A stretch of DNA of 64,000 nt, taken from contig NZ_AUBP01000010.1 of assembly GCF_000429305.1 (NCBI RefSeq), positions 147,325 to 211,324 of the forward strand. Direction: 5' to 3'. The notes below the pieces were generated by a model. The model worked only from the letters and a program-made list of their open reading frames with translations, was not told the DNA's origin and searched no databases. Below, in pieces: positions 9,178-16,881 of the stretch (positions are counted from its first letter, which is position 1; each line of letters begins with the position of its first letter). A program made the position numbers and the translations under genes. The DNA is from Desulfovibrio inopinatus DSM 10711 (GTDB lineage Bacteria; Desulfobacterota; Desulfovibrionia; Desulfovibrionales; Desulfovibrionaceae).

Positions 9178-10851
9178 ATGAAATCAAGGAAAATGTTGCT
9201 ATTTTTGATTTTTGTGTTGATGGCGATAACTGCCAAAGCGAATTTTGTCTTTTCAGCGACGTTTACAGTAGAAGACATCGACCAATTTCAACCCGCATTG
9301 AATTCGGCGTCCAATAATGGAGCAGATGACACGATTGAGGTTTCTACCGGGGTGTATTCCCTTGCTGCTGGACTTTCCTACGTCTCCACTGAAAATCAAT
9401 CTTTGACGATTCGTGGAGCAGGCATGGATACAACGATCCTCGATGGTGGTGGAACTTTTCAGGTGCTTACACTCATGACGAGTCAGGATAACGCCTCCAT
9501 CCGGCTTGAGAATTTGACAATCCGCAATGGGCAGACTGCCGGAAATGGCGGAGCGCTTCTGGTAGCAACCAATGCCGCAGATATTACTGTTGTGAGCTGC
9601 CGCATTATGAATAGTACGGCAACCGGTGGAGAAAGTGTTGGAGGAGGAGCCAATCTTAACAGCGAAAGCGGTACCGTTACGGTGCAGTCATCTTTCGTGA
9701 GCGGTAATACCTCTCGTGGCAATGTGGGAGGATTATTCGTCGGAACAACGAGTGGAGAGGGAGCGCTTGTAAACTCCACTTTTTCGGGAAACAGTGTCAC
9801 AAATACTGGTTCGAGCGATGCCTTCGGTGATGCTGGTGGGGCAATGTTTTATTCTCAGGCAACCAGCAGCGCGACAATTAGCGGCAATACGTTTTCTGGC
9901 AACATGGCATCCGGTGGAGATAACCCCGATGGTGGCGGACTCATGACATATCAGCTCGGGGGAGATTCGGAACTGAATCTGGATTCGAATAGTTTTTCAG
10001 ACAATACCGCCGGGCTCGGTGGTGGCGGCGTAATCGTGCGGTGCAACGTCTCGTGCAGAGCTTCCGTAACGCGCAACAGTTTTTTGAGGAATACGGCGAC
10101 GATCGGAAGTGGAGGTGGGGCGCATCTCTATATAAATGATGGAACGCTCGCCTACTCAACGAATGTGCATACGGGCAACAGAGCAGGGGAAGACGGAGCA
10201 GGCGCATGGATAGATATGATTGCCGGAACGGCAACGCTTTCCGACAATGTGTTTACTGAAAACAATGCCGATAACAACGGTGGTGGATTGAGTGCTGTCG
10301 CTGATGATGCGAGCATTACAGTGAAGAAAAGTATTTTCGACAGCAACACAAGCGGCAATGTTGGAGCGGGATTATCGTTTGCCACCGTCAATGGGACCGG
10401 GATCATTCAAAGCAATACCCTGTACGGAAACATCGCCTCCGGTGAAGCTGGCGGGATTTATGTCTATATCGACGCAGGGACCGGGCAAGCGACATTGACC
10501 AGCAATATTCTGTGGAATGATGCCCCAGATGAGTTCGCGTATTCTTCCGGTGGGGGGGGCGTTTCTGTTGTTCTGCAATACTCGGATATCATGAACGGCA
10601 CAGGAGAGGCATGGTTCGGAACGGGCTGCATTGCTGCCGATCCGTTATTTGTTGATGCTGCAGGCGGAAATTTCAATTTGACTTGGGCGCATGAACCCAC
10701 GAATGATGCAACAAAGTCACCGTGTATCGACACCGGAGATCCGACTTTACCAGTTGATGCAGACGGAACTCGGGCAGATATGGGGGCATTAGCATTTGTC
10801 CAGCAGAAGGCCGGGGTGATACCGGCCATTGCTCTTCTGCTGTTGTTATAA
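9178..10851 (+). CDS. Secreted right-handed parallel beta-helix protein
   Basis: A 557-residue exported protein. Residues 1-30 are a Sec signal peptide (basic KSRK, then a long hydrophobic run). The rest is made of irregular repeats rich in Asn, Gly, Ser and Thr, such as SGNTSRGNVGGLFVG and FSGNMASGGDNPDGGGL. This is the pattern of stacked beta-helix coils in 'choice-of-anchor Q' surface proteins. The chain ends in CIDTGDPTLPVDADGTRADMGA, a common terminal block of this family, followed by a very short hydrophobic tail, PAIALLLLL. The start at 9178 has GGAGG eight bases upstream, so the ATG at 9163 is not used. It is probably surface-bound or secreted; no catalytic motif was seen. It is convergent with folC, with almost no gap. 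Confidence 0.8.
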   Translation: MKSRKMLLFLIFVLMAITAKANFVFSATFTVEDIDQFQPALNSASNNGADDTIEVSTGVYSLAAGLSYVSTENQSLTIRGAGMDTTILDGGGTFQVLTLMTSQDNASIRLENLTIRNGQTAGNGGALLVATNAADITVVSCRIMNSTATGGESVGGGANLNSESGTVTVQSSFVSGNTSRGNVGGLFVGTTSGEGALVNSTFSGNSVTNTGSSDAFGDAGGAMFYSQATSSATISGNTFSGNMASGGDNPDGGGLMTYQLGGDSELNLDSNSFSDNTAGLGGGGVIVRCNVSCRASVTRNSFLRNTATIGSGGGAHLYINDGTLAYSTNVHTGNRAGEDGAGAWIDMIAGTATLSDNVFTENNADNNGGGLSAVADDASITVKKSIFDSNTSGNVGAGLSFATVNGTGIIQSNTLYGNIASGEAGGIYVYIDAGTGQATLTSNILWNDAPDEFAYSSGGGGVSVVLQYSDIMNGTGEAWFGTGCIAADPLFVDAAGGNFNLTWAHEPTNDATKSPCIDTGDPTLPVDADGTRADMGALAFVQQKAGVIPAIALLLLL

Positions 10852-10852
10852 A

Positions 10853-12148
10853 TTACAACGAATCGGGCTGCCAGCCTGCATGTTGGAGAATCGCTCCGAC
10901 AAGGTAGAGTGAACCGCAAACAAGGACGAGTGATTGCGTCGTGTCTTGTGCAGCTTGGAGGGCACTCACCGGATCGGGGTAGGCTTGTGCGCGTGGTCCG
11001 ATGAAATGCGCAAGTTCTTCTGGGTCATAGGAGCGTTCATTGCCGGGTAGACCTGGAACGAAAATGGGGCCGTCACTGAGTTTGCGGACGAACTCGGCAC
11101 ATGCGGTGATATCTTTGTCTTTCAGGGCGGTATAAATGATTGCTTCGGGCCGTAATCCGCGATTTTGAAGCTCTTGGTGGAGTACCTGCAATGCAGGTGG
11201 ATTGTGGGCTCCATCCAAGAGCAATTGCGGATTAGTACCAAGGAATTGCATACGTCCGGGAAGGAATGCATGAGAAAGAGCCCGACGGACGGCATCGGGT
11301 TGAGGTGTAACCCCAATACTCTCGCAAGATAAAAAGAAGGTTGCCAGAGCCAGGCCGGCGTTACCGGTCTGGAATGCACCGGGCAAACGATATGGTGTCG
11401 TCGTGAGAATTTCATTCACGGGAAAGCCTTGGGCTTCCCACTGGTCGAGAATCGTTTGTGCAAAAACAATGTCGGCATCATTGCCATAGGCTGTCTGGCT
11501 CAGAGTAACAGAAACAGAATTTTCCTGCATACCGGTAACAAGCGTCATACCGGCAGATATGGCACCAGCTTTATCCGAAGCAATGGCCTCAAGGGTATCT
11601 CCGAGGACCGCGGTGTGATCCAGACCTATGGGGGTGACAGCAAGAATATGGCGAGGCAGGGCGGTCGTTGCGTCGTGCGTTCCACCAAGCCCGGCTTCAT
11701 AAATCTGGACACTGACGTTGCTCTTTCGAAAAAGCCAGGCTGCCATAACCGTCAGAAGTTCAAAGTATGTTAACCGGTCGGCTTCTCGGGATGACGAAGC
11801 CGCCAATACGGCATTGACAGCGTCGATCCAAACATTTTTATCCAGAACCTTGCCGTTTATGGCGATGCGTTCGCGAACATCGACAAAATGCGGGGAGGTG
11901 TACAATCCCGTTGTTTGACCATGTTCGAAAAATAATCGTTCCAGAAACGTCACCGTAGAACCTTTCCCATTGGTCCCGACAACCTGAACAGTTAAAGGAG
12001 CATTCTCGTGCAAACCGAGTTGCGATAATGCCGACGCAATACGCTCAAGACCTAAATCCATATGGAATAACCCAAGGCGGTCAAGGTACTCCGTAAAATC
12101 GGAGAAATGAACAAACGGAATAGCAGGGGGAATTTGCATAGCAGACAC
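10853..12148 (-). CDS. folC: Bifunctional folylpolyglutamate synthase/dihydrofolate synthase
   Basis: A 431-residue cytoplasmic Mur-ligase-family enzyme that adds glutamate to dihydropteroate and to tetrahydrofolate. The ATP loop GTNGKGST is at residues 58-65, followed by GLYTSPHFVDVRERI, the folate-binding region. TYFELLTVMA and EAGLGGTHDATT are metal/ATP-site blocks, and LDGAHNPPAL is the conserved C-terminal domain motif. The start could be ATG 12148 or the next Met three codons on; GGAGG lies only two bases before the first ATG, so the second may be the true start. It is followed on the opposite strand by a tRNA-Arg gene. Confidence 0.95.
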   Translation of the reverse strand: MSAMQIPPAIPFVHFSDFTEYLDRLGLFHMDLGLERIASALSQLGLHENAPLTVQVVGTNGKGSTVTFLERLFFEHGQTTGLYTSPHFVDVRERIAINGKVLDKNVWIDAVNAVLAASSSREADRLTYFELLTVMAAWLFRKSNVSVQIYEAGLGGTHDATTALPRHILAVTPIGLDHTAVLGDTLEAIASDKAGAISAGMTLVTGMQENSVSVTLSQTAYGNDADIVFAQTILDQWEAQGFPVNEILTTTPYRLPGAFQTGNAGLALATFFLSCESIGVTPQPDAVRRALSHAFLPGRMQFLGTNPQLLLDGAHNPPALQVLHQELQNRGLRPEAIIYTALKDKDITACAEFVRKLSDGPIFVPGLPGNERSYDPEELAHFIGPRAQAYPDPVSALQAAQDTTQSLVLVCGSLYLVGAILQHAGWQPDSL

Positions 12149-12284
12149 ATGTCCTCCAAAACGGAAATGCGCCGTTTGTGTCGGCTTGAAGACGATCTGT
12201 CAAGTTTGAAACCATTTTTTCTCCAAACGTCCAAGACAAATCTTGACGCCAAGCCCCATCTTCTTATATGTAAACCAACTTCGC

Positions 12285-12361
12285 GCGCCAGTAGCTCAGT
12301 CGGATAGAGCATCGGCCTTCTAAGCCGACGGTCGTGGGTTCGAATCCTCCCTGGCGCGCCA
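12285..12361 (+). tRNA. tRNA-Arg (anticodon TCT)
   Basis: A 77-base cloverleaf. The acceptor GCGCCAG pairs with CTGGCGC, the D-stem is GCTC/GAGC, and the anticodon stem TCGGC/GCCGA encloses CTTCTAA with TCT at the centre. The T-loop is GTTCGAATC. The discriminator G and the 3' CCA are encoded. A terminator begins nine bases later. The 3' side is the left edge of an accessory segment, as often happens with tRNA integration sites. Confidence 0.95.
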
Positions 12362-12369
12362 GATATTTC

Positions 12370-12399
12370 AAAAGCCACTTTCGAAAGAAGGTGGCTTTT
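12370..12399 (+). terminator. Terminator of tRNA-Arg
   Basis: AAAAGCCACTTTC and GAAGGTGGCTTTT pair (one G-T) around the loop GAAA, followed by TT. This is a classic rho-independent terminator directly after the tRNA. Confidence 0.85.
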
Positions 12400-12409
12400 T
12401 TGCGTTCTG

Positions 12410-12464
12410 GCTTCTTCTCCCACGGCCTTTTCCAACCTTTTTGCGTCGTCTCTAATAGCGCCAT
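12410..12464 (-). pseudogene. Remnant of coiled-coil (DUF1640-like) gene
   Basis: The first codons of a gene intact at 61988-62257 survive here. From ATG 12464 the frame is lost within nine codons, because a base is missing relative to the other copy. Another frame then reads DDAKRLEKAVGEEA, matching the intact DDAKKLEKAVGEEA. Homology ends abruptly at 12410, ten bases from the tRNA terminator. The gene is both frameshifted and truncated. Confidence 0.75.
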
Positions 12465-12564
12465 GGCTTCCTCCTGGCGGGTGGACCGGGCTGTGTTTCC
12501 GGTCCTTCACACCAGAAATCAATCATTTGGGGCGGGGGGACGATTGGAACTGCCAGGTTTTGTT

Positions 12565-13194
12565 TTATGGCAACATTATCGGGATAATGATTTTTTCCGC
12601 TTGGGCCGGGCATCCCTTTGAGTCTGTAGGGGTTCCTGTGGGCGTGTCGGCGCATTGGTCCCATGCGTCGGGGACGCCATCATTGTCGGTGTCGTCGCAG
12701 TCACAAGTGGTGGTTGGTGTTGGGGGCGGTTCGGGGGCGTTGGTGATGAAGTCGTCGGGGTAGGTGTACGAAAAAGGCTCCCCATCTCCTACAAAAACAA
12801 CGGTGAACTTTGAACTTGATCTTATTAGTTCACTCCAAATAAGGACCGTTTCTTGATTGCTAACCTCAAATAGGAGAGAGACAATATTCATATTTTCATC
12901 ATAGAGTTGGATTGAAGAATCATATTCACTGCCAGCCGAAACGGTCCAAGAAAGATACGGGCATATTTCTTCTGTTTCTGTTTTTTGTACGCAGGTTGGA
13001 TTCACATGCAGGTAGAAGTTGCCTTCTTCGTCCTTCCATAATTTGACGTACATTTCTTCTGTGCCAAATGGTGTGTTGTAATAAAATGTTTGGACCGCCT
13101 TCGCGTTCTCCGGCGGCTCAGGAAACGCCGCCCAGGCTCTCCCCGCCGCCAAGATATAACACATAACCACTGCCAGAACGCTTATCCTCTTCAT
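12565..13194 (-). CDS. Secreted protein with one thrombospondin type-3 repeat
   Basis: A 209-residue exported protein. Residues 1-22 are a signal peptide ending AWA. A unique central domain of about 120 residues follows, containing two Cys (HVNPTCVQ and EEICPYL). Then come SYTYPDDFITNAPEPPPTPTT, a Pro-rich linker, and one calcium-binding TSP3-type repeat, DTDNDGVPDAWDQCADTPTG. ATG 13194 follows GGAGGG. Its paralogue at 62333 shares the signal peptide, the linker and the repeat, but has three repeats and a different central domain. It is probably a surface or periplasmic calcium-stabilised protein of unknown function, carried in a mobile cassette. Confidence 0.75.
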   Translation of the reverse strand: MKRISVLAVVMCYILAAGRAWAAFPEPPENAKAVQTFYYNTPFGTEEMYVKLWKDEEGNFYLHVNPTCVQKTETEEICPYLSWTVSAGSEYDSSIQLYDENMNIVSLLFEVSNQETVLIWSELIRSSSKFTVVFVGDGEPFSYTYPDDFITNAPEPPPTPTTTCDCDDTDNDGVPDAWDQCADTPTGTPTDSKGCPAQAEKIIIPIMLP

Positions 13195-13276
13195 GAATCC
13201 CTCCGGTTTTTATTCTGCTTGTCGCACAGAATGTATGCCGAAGAAATCAGGAAAATCTTGAGTTTTGATAATCCGG

Positions 13277-13495
13277 CTAGGCTTCGTTCTGTTTCTGGCT
13301 TTCGACAAAGGCTTTCAAAACAGCGTTGATGGCGGTCTGATAGCCTTTCTTTTTCTTTGTCCGAAACCACTGTAAAACGTCATGGTCGAGCCGGATTGTG
13401 ACGCGCTCCCAATCGATTTGAGATGGGAGGTCGCGCAGTTCCTCTTCGGTATAGCGAACAATGGTTTGTCCGTTTTCTTTATATTTTGTCGGCAT
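13277..13495 (-). CDS. BrnA-like antitoxin
   Basis: A 72-residue protein. Its C-terminal half, RLDHDVLQWFRTKKKKGYQT followed by AINAVLKAFVES, is the ribbon-helix-helix-type motif of BrnA antitoxins. BrnA normally neutralises the BrnT ribonuclease toxin encoded just upstream. No BrnT gene is present; upstream lies only a decayed HTH antidote fragment. It is an orphan, possibly acting only as a regulator. A near-identical C-terminal half occurs at 63267-63455. ATG 13495 follows CAGGATG. Confidence 0.7.
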   Translation of the reverse strand: MPTKYKENGQTIVRYTEEELRDLPSQIDWERVTIRLDHDVLQWFRTKKKKGYQTAINAVLKAFVESQKQNEA

Positions 13496-13510
13496 ATTGG
13501 CATCCTGATA

Positions 13511-13621
13511 TCATCGTGCGGGTTGGGACGTTACGCGAAGCTTGAGCGCCTTTGCGACTTTTACAATTGTCGAGAGGGTTGGGTTGGCTTCTCCGGACGG
13601 CTCTTTTTTGAGTCCTGCAGA
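13511..13621 (-). pseudogene. Fragment of an XRE-type antidote protein
   Basis: Minus-strand codons ending at TGA 13511 read SAGLKKEPSGEANPTLSTIV then KVAKALKLRVTSQPAR. This matches the C-terminal HTH half of HigA-like 'addiction module antidote' proteins. An in-frame TAA at 13622 closes the frame and no start is available. The fragment lies 15 bases upstream of the BrnA-like gene. No toxin gene was identified. Confidence 0.55.
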
Positions 13622-13922
13622 TTACCTGGGAGCCGGAAAAACTGCGCCATAGCATCGAATTCACGCGCTTGTCGCAGGAGGTAACGTCTTGGATGAAGCA
13701 CGCTTTAATCGAGGTCGACAGTGGTGACGGTATGGGCTGACGTGCGAGCGTTAAACAGAGGCCTGCTGTTGTGGGGAAAAGACGGTCACGGTCCAGTTCT
13801 GTGGATGCGTTATGACCTTACGTTTTCTACCGCCAGCAAATTTTTTGTTGCTGGATTATTCTATTTTTCTGCGAGCATTGCCCTCGTTGATTTTTCTCCT
13901 GAAGAACAGACTCGAAATCCTT
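13622..13922. other. Gap of about 300 bases
   Basis: No convincing gene. The 3' end of the ABC ATPase operon lies to the right and the accessory remnants to the left. A short dyad, CCAGCAA and TTGCTGG, sits near 13833-13855, without a T-run on either strand. Confidence 0.35.
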
Positions 13923-14915
13923 TCAACAAATAACCTCTCCTCGGCGAAGGCGTGTGCGGAGCTGCATTGCGGCATCGTCGAGTTTTTTGAGTTCGACGAG
14001 CTTTTTTTTCTCTTCACTGGTTGTGAGGATGACCTTATCGATTCCTCCGTTTCGAATGATAATTCTCTGGTCTGTACTGAGAGCAAGAAAAGGGTCGTGG
14101 GTCGCGATGAGAACGATTTTATTGTTATCAACAAAAAGATCGAGCGCTTTGCTTTTATCCACTCCGGCATTTTCTATTTCATCAATGAGAATAATGGGGG
14201 CCTGACTGAGCAGTGCGGTATCGGCAATCATGAGCGCTCGGCTTTGCCCGCCTGAGAGCTGTGTGATCGGAGTTGTTTTACTAAAAGGCTCTCCTGCTAA
14301 TTCATTGGCCTTTTCAAAGATGGTTTCAACCAGCTCTCCAATATTCTCGACCAGTCTGCTTTCGGCATGCATGATGAGGAAATCTTGGACGGAGAGGTCC
14401 ATAACAAAATTCATGTTTTGTGAGAGCTGTGCAATGAGCCGGCCTTCATTGGAGAAACGTGTGTCATAGGACGGTACTCGCTCATCGACCAGAATTTTTC
14501 TTTTTGTCGGGGTGTCTGCTTGAGCCAGGCATTCGATATCTTCCAAAAGTCTGCTTTTCCCTGAACCTGTTGGCCCGACAATGGCAGTAAGCTTTCCCTG
14601 GTTGAGTACCACTTCATGGGATTCAGGCTCACCCATTTTATTCAAACCGGGTAAAATTCGAATAGACTGGATTTGGTTGCCGACTGTTTCTTCAAGAGAT
14701 TTCATTTCCTGAATAAAAAGAAAAAAATCTTCTGAGAAACGGGAGGGGCTCGAACCTATTTCAGAAAAAAATTCTTCACCTAAGGAAACACAGAGTGCAT
14801 CAAGGGAACTTTCTTGCCATTTCGAACAATCAATTTCGTGGGAAGTAAAAAAATCCTCAGCCCAGGGAAACCGTTCAAGAAGTTCTTTTATCGTCAGTCC
14901 AGAAAATCTGTTCAT
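13923..14915 (-). CDS. Soluble ABC ATPase with ScdA_N/DUF1858-like N-terminal domain
   Basis: A 330-residue cytoplasmic ATPase. Residues about 5-50 (GLTIKELLERFPWAEDFFTS, then HEIDC) resemble the ScdA_N/DUF542 and DUF1858 helical domain. The ABC domain follows, with Walker A GPTGSGKS at 114-121, signature LSGGQ at 220-224, Walker B IILIDE at 241-246 and a switch His at 273. No membrane segments are present and no permease gene is nearby, so import is not a given. It starts two bases after the GTPase stop codon. It is the third structural gene of an operon with a GTPase and a substrate-binding-like protein. The role is unknown; loading or remodelling of a metal or cofactor is inferred from the company it keeps. 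Confidence 0.8.
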   Translation of the reverse strand: MNRFSGLTIKELLERFPWAEDFFTSHEIDCSKWQESSLDALCVSLGEEFFSEIGSSPSRFSEDFFLFIQEMKSLEETVGNQIQSIRILPGLNKMGEPESHEVVLNQGKLTAIVGPTGSGKSRLLEDIECLAQADTPTKRKILVDERVPSYDTRFSNEGRLIAQLSQNMNFVMDLSVQDFLIMHAESRLVENIGELVETIFEKANELAGEPFSKTTPITQLSGGQSRALMIADTALLSQAPIILIDEIENAGVDKSKALDLFVDNNKIVLIATHDPFLALSTDQRIIIRNGGIDKVILTTSEEKKKLVELKKLDDAAMQLRTRLRRGEVIC

Positions 14916-14917
14916 TG

Positions 14918-15607
14918 TTATCCATTAAATTCCATGAGTCTTGAAATGCCGATTTGTTTATCCTCACCGATTGCTCTCTCGCCAAGGCAGTATGAACATA
15001 GTGCGCCGGGCATGGTGAAACGGAGACTCGCTCCTTTAAGAGAATCGATTGCCCCTGTCTCAGAAAAAGCTTCTTTGAGATAAAAGCTCCCTTGTCCTGT
15101 GACACCATTGAACTGAATAAGCCGTGCTCGCGGATTGACCTGACGGATTCTGAACGCAAAAACTTCGCGCTCTGCTTGGGAAACAATATCACCCTTGGTA
15201 ATTACGACAATATCGGCCGACTTGAGCATGGGCCCAATCTTTTTGGGAGTATTGACGCCGCTCAAATTATCGACAACGCAAACCGCAAGAATGTTTTTGA
15301 TATGGGGAGAGCAGCGGTTGCAGAGCCCTGCGCTTTCCGTGATGAGATAATCGAATTGTTCATTCTGAGCCCATGTGACAGCAGCCTCGATATTACTCAC
15401 ATAAAAGTGGTCAGGACAGAGATTGCCGGAAAGTCCGACTTTAACAGGAATCCCCTTTGTGTGGTAAACAAGCTGGTCTTGTGCAGAGAGACAATCAAAC
15501 TTTACAACTCCACATTTCAAATCATTTCGTTGAAGCTCCTCTATGGTTTTTACAATGACACTGGTCTTCCCCGATGAAGGAGGCCCAGAGACCGTTATAA
15601 ATCTCAT
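14918..15607 (-). CDS. HypB/UreG-like P-loop GTPase with Cys motifs
   Basis: A 229-residue SIMIBI-class GTPase. The P-loop is GPPSSGKT (residues 8-15), the ESAGL block is at 91-95 and the guanine-specificity motif is TKGD at 137-140. Extra Cys residues are C64, the pair CNRC (96-99) directly after the ESAG motif, and CSYC (204-207) near the C-terminus. In HypB, UreG and CobW relatives, Cys at such positions binds nickel, zinc or cobalt. Its start overlaps the stop of the substrate-binding-like gene by the four bases ATGA. The presumed role is GTP-dependent metal or cofactor delivery with the adjoining ABC ATPase. It is not hypB itself, as no hydrogenase maturation genes are near. Confidence 0.8.
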   Translation of the reverse strand: MRFITVSGPPSSGKTSVIVKTIEELQRNDLKCGVVKFDCLSAQDQLVYHTKGIPVKVGLSGNLCPDHFYVSNIEAAVTWAQNEQFDYLITESAGLCNRCSPHIKNILAVCVVDNLSGVNTPKKIGPMLKSADIVVITKGDIVSQAEREVFAFRIRQVNPRARLIQFNGVTGQGSFYLKEAFSETGAIDSLKGASLRFTMPGALCSYCLGERAIGEDKQIGISRLMEFNG

Positions 15608-16851
15608 ACAAATCCCCCGGTTTTATGGAACTCTTTCATGAATATTTCTTCTATGCGCTTTTTCAGCTCACCAATGTCGTTCTGCTTCAAGAACTCCCAG
15701 CCAATCCAATACAGTTTTTCAATATGGGACGTCGTGTTGCGTACATCCGGATGTACCGAGGGGAAATATGCATCTGCGCACAACTGACCGAATTCGACGC
15801 TGCACAGGAAGTCTGTAATGTCCCGAACTCTCTCTTGAGCGCTTTTTTTGACGAGCATCTGCACAGGGCTGACAATTGCTCCTTCTTTGGGAATACGGAT
15901 AGAGATACGGCCTTTATCTTTGATCTTTCGAGCAAAAAAGTATGGCATTATATAGAGTGGAGCAACATCACGCTTGCCACTGTCGATCATCTTGACCATC
16001 TCTGAGGGGTGGACACCTGTTCGTACCGAGCAAGCAAGATCTACAATACCCTCCATTCCAAAGAGAGCATAAAATGGAAGTAAAACACCATTGCAGAAGA
16101 ATTCAGCCTGTCCCCGCATGACGACACTGTTTTGAAACTCAGGTTTTAAAATGTCTTTCCATGACTCAATACCAGGTTTTCCCTCAAGCAACTCATCAAT
16201 GGAAACCAGAACCAGAAGGTTTGCCGAAAGCATGGTGAATTGATGTTCGGGATCCTCGTAACTGATTTTTTCAAAATCATCGTGAAGTGTGTCGGGATAC
16301 AGGCTTACAAATCCTTTTTTTTCAAGAAAGCCTTGCTGAAAAGGTTTGTGATAAAAGCTGTTAATATCAGAGCTGATGATGACATCTGGAAGCTCATCAA
16401 ACGACTCGATGGAGTCGATGTATTGATAGTATGAAAGCTCGTGATTTACATTGCCTTCAAGCAAGTACTTTAATGAATCGCTATGATTTTCATTATATTC
16501 TGAAGCAAAAACATCGAATGCTCTCGAAAAAGGCATTTTTAAACCACACGGCAACAGTGCGAGCAATGTTAAATTTTTCTGATACTCCGGATTTTCTGAC
16601 AACGTAAAGTCACTACCCGTTTCATGCTTTTCTATGGTTTGGTTGAGGAGATCTATGAACACCTTTTTATTGATCTTCATCATCGACAAAGGGGTTTTCA
16701 ACTTTAAAAGTGGTCCCAATTTTTCAAGGATTTCGGGTCGTTCAAATTTGCCGAGACCATGTTCTTTGAATAAATTGATAAGATAAGGATATGTCGTCAA
16801 GATTTCATAAACACTCATGTTCTCGTGTATTTTCGTGGATACATTGTCCAT
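15604..16851 (-). CDS. Signal-less periplasmic-binding-protein-like protein with DUF1858-like N-terminus
   Basis: A 415-residue protein. The first 80 residues (MSVYEILTTYPYLINLFKEH, then GLGKFERPEIL) look like a DUF1858 helical domain. Residues about 90-400 resemble a type 2 solute-binding protein of the iron/anion class, with LPDVIISSDINSFYHKPFQQ, ESWKDILKPEFQNSVVMRG and QMLVKKSAQERVRDITDFL. There is no signal peptide or lipobox, so the binding-protein fold should be cytoplasmic, which is unusual. It is the first large gene of the three-gene operon, preceded 30 bases upstream by a 51-residue open frame. Possible roles are a cytoplasmic metal or cofactor carrier or sensor. Function is not established. 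Confidence 0.75.
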   Translation of the reverse strand: MDNVSTKIHENMSVYEILTTYPYLINLFKEHGLGKFERPEILEKLGPLLKLKTPLSMMKINKKVFIDLLNQTIEKHETGSDFTLSENPEYQKNLTLLALLPCGLKMPFSRAFDVFASEYNENHSDSLKYLLEGNVNHELSYYQYIDSIESFDELPDVIISSDINSFYHKPFQQGFLEKKGFVSLYPDTLHDDFEKISYEDPEHQFTMLSANLLVLVSIDELLEGKPGIESWKDILKPEFQNSVVMRGQAEFFCNGVLLPFYALFGMEGIVDLACSVRTGVHPSEMVKMIDSGKRDVAPLYIMPYFFARKIKDKGRISIRIPKEGAIVSPVQMLVKKSAQERVRDITDFLCSVEFGQLCADAYFPSVHPDVRNTTSHIEKLYWIGWEFLKQNDIGELKKRIEEIFMKEFHKTGGFV

Positions 16852-16881
16852 ATCTTACTCCTGGAATTCGATTCAAATGGT

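Larger units (their letters stand above)
12410..13400. repeat. Diverged duplicate cassette, copy A
   Basis: This stretch matches 62202-63386 in gene order and, in blocks, base by base. Matching parts are the start of a coiled-coil gene, the intergenic CACACCAGAAATCAATCATTT, the TSP3 gene ends, the leader TATTCTGCTTGTCGCACAGAAT and the BrnA-like 3' half. Copy A begins immediately after the tRNA-Arg terminator. Confidence 0.8.
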
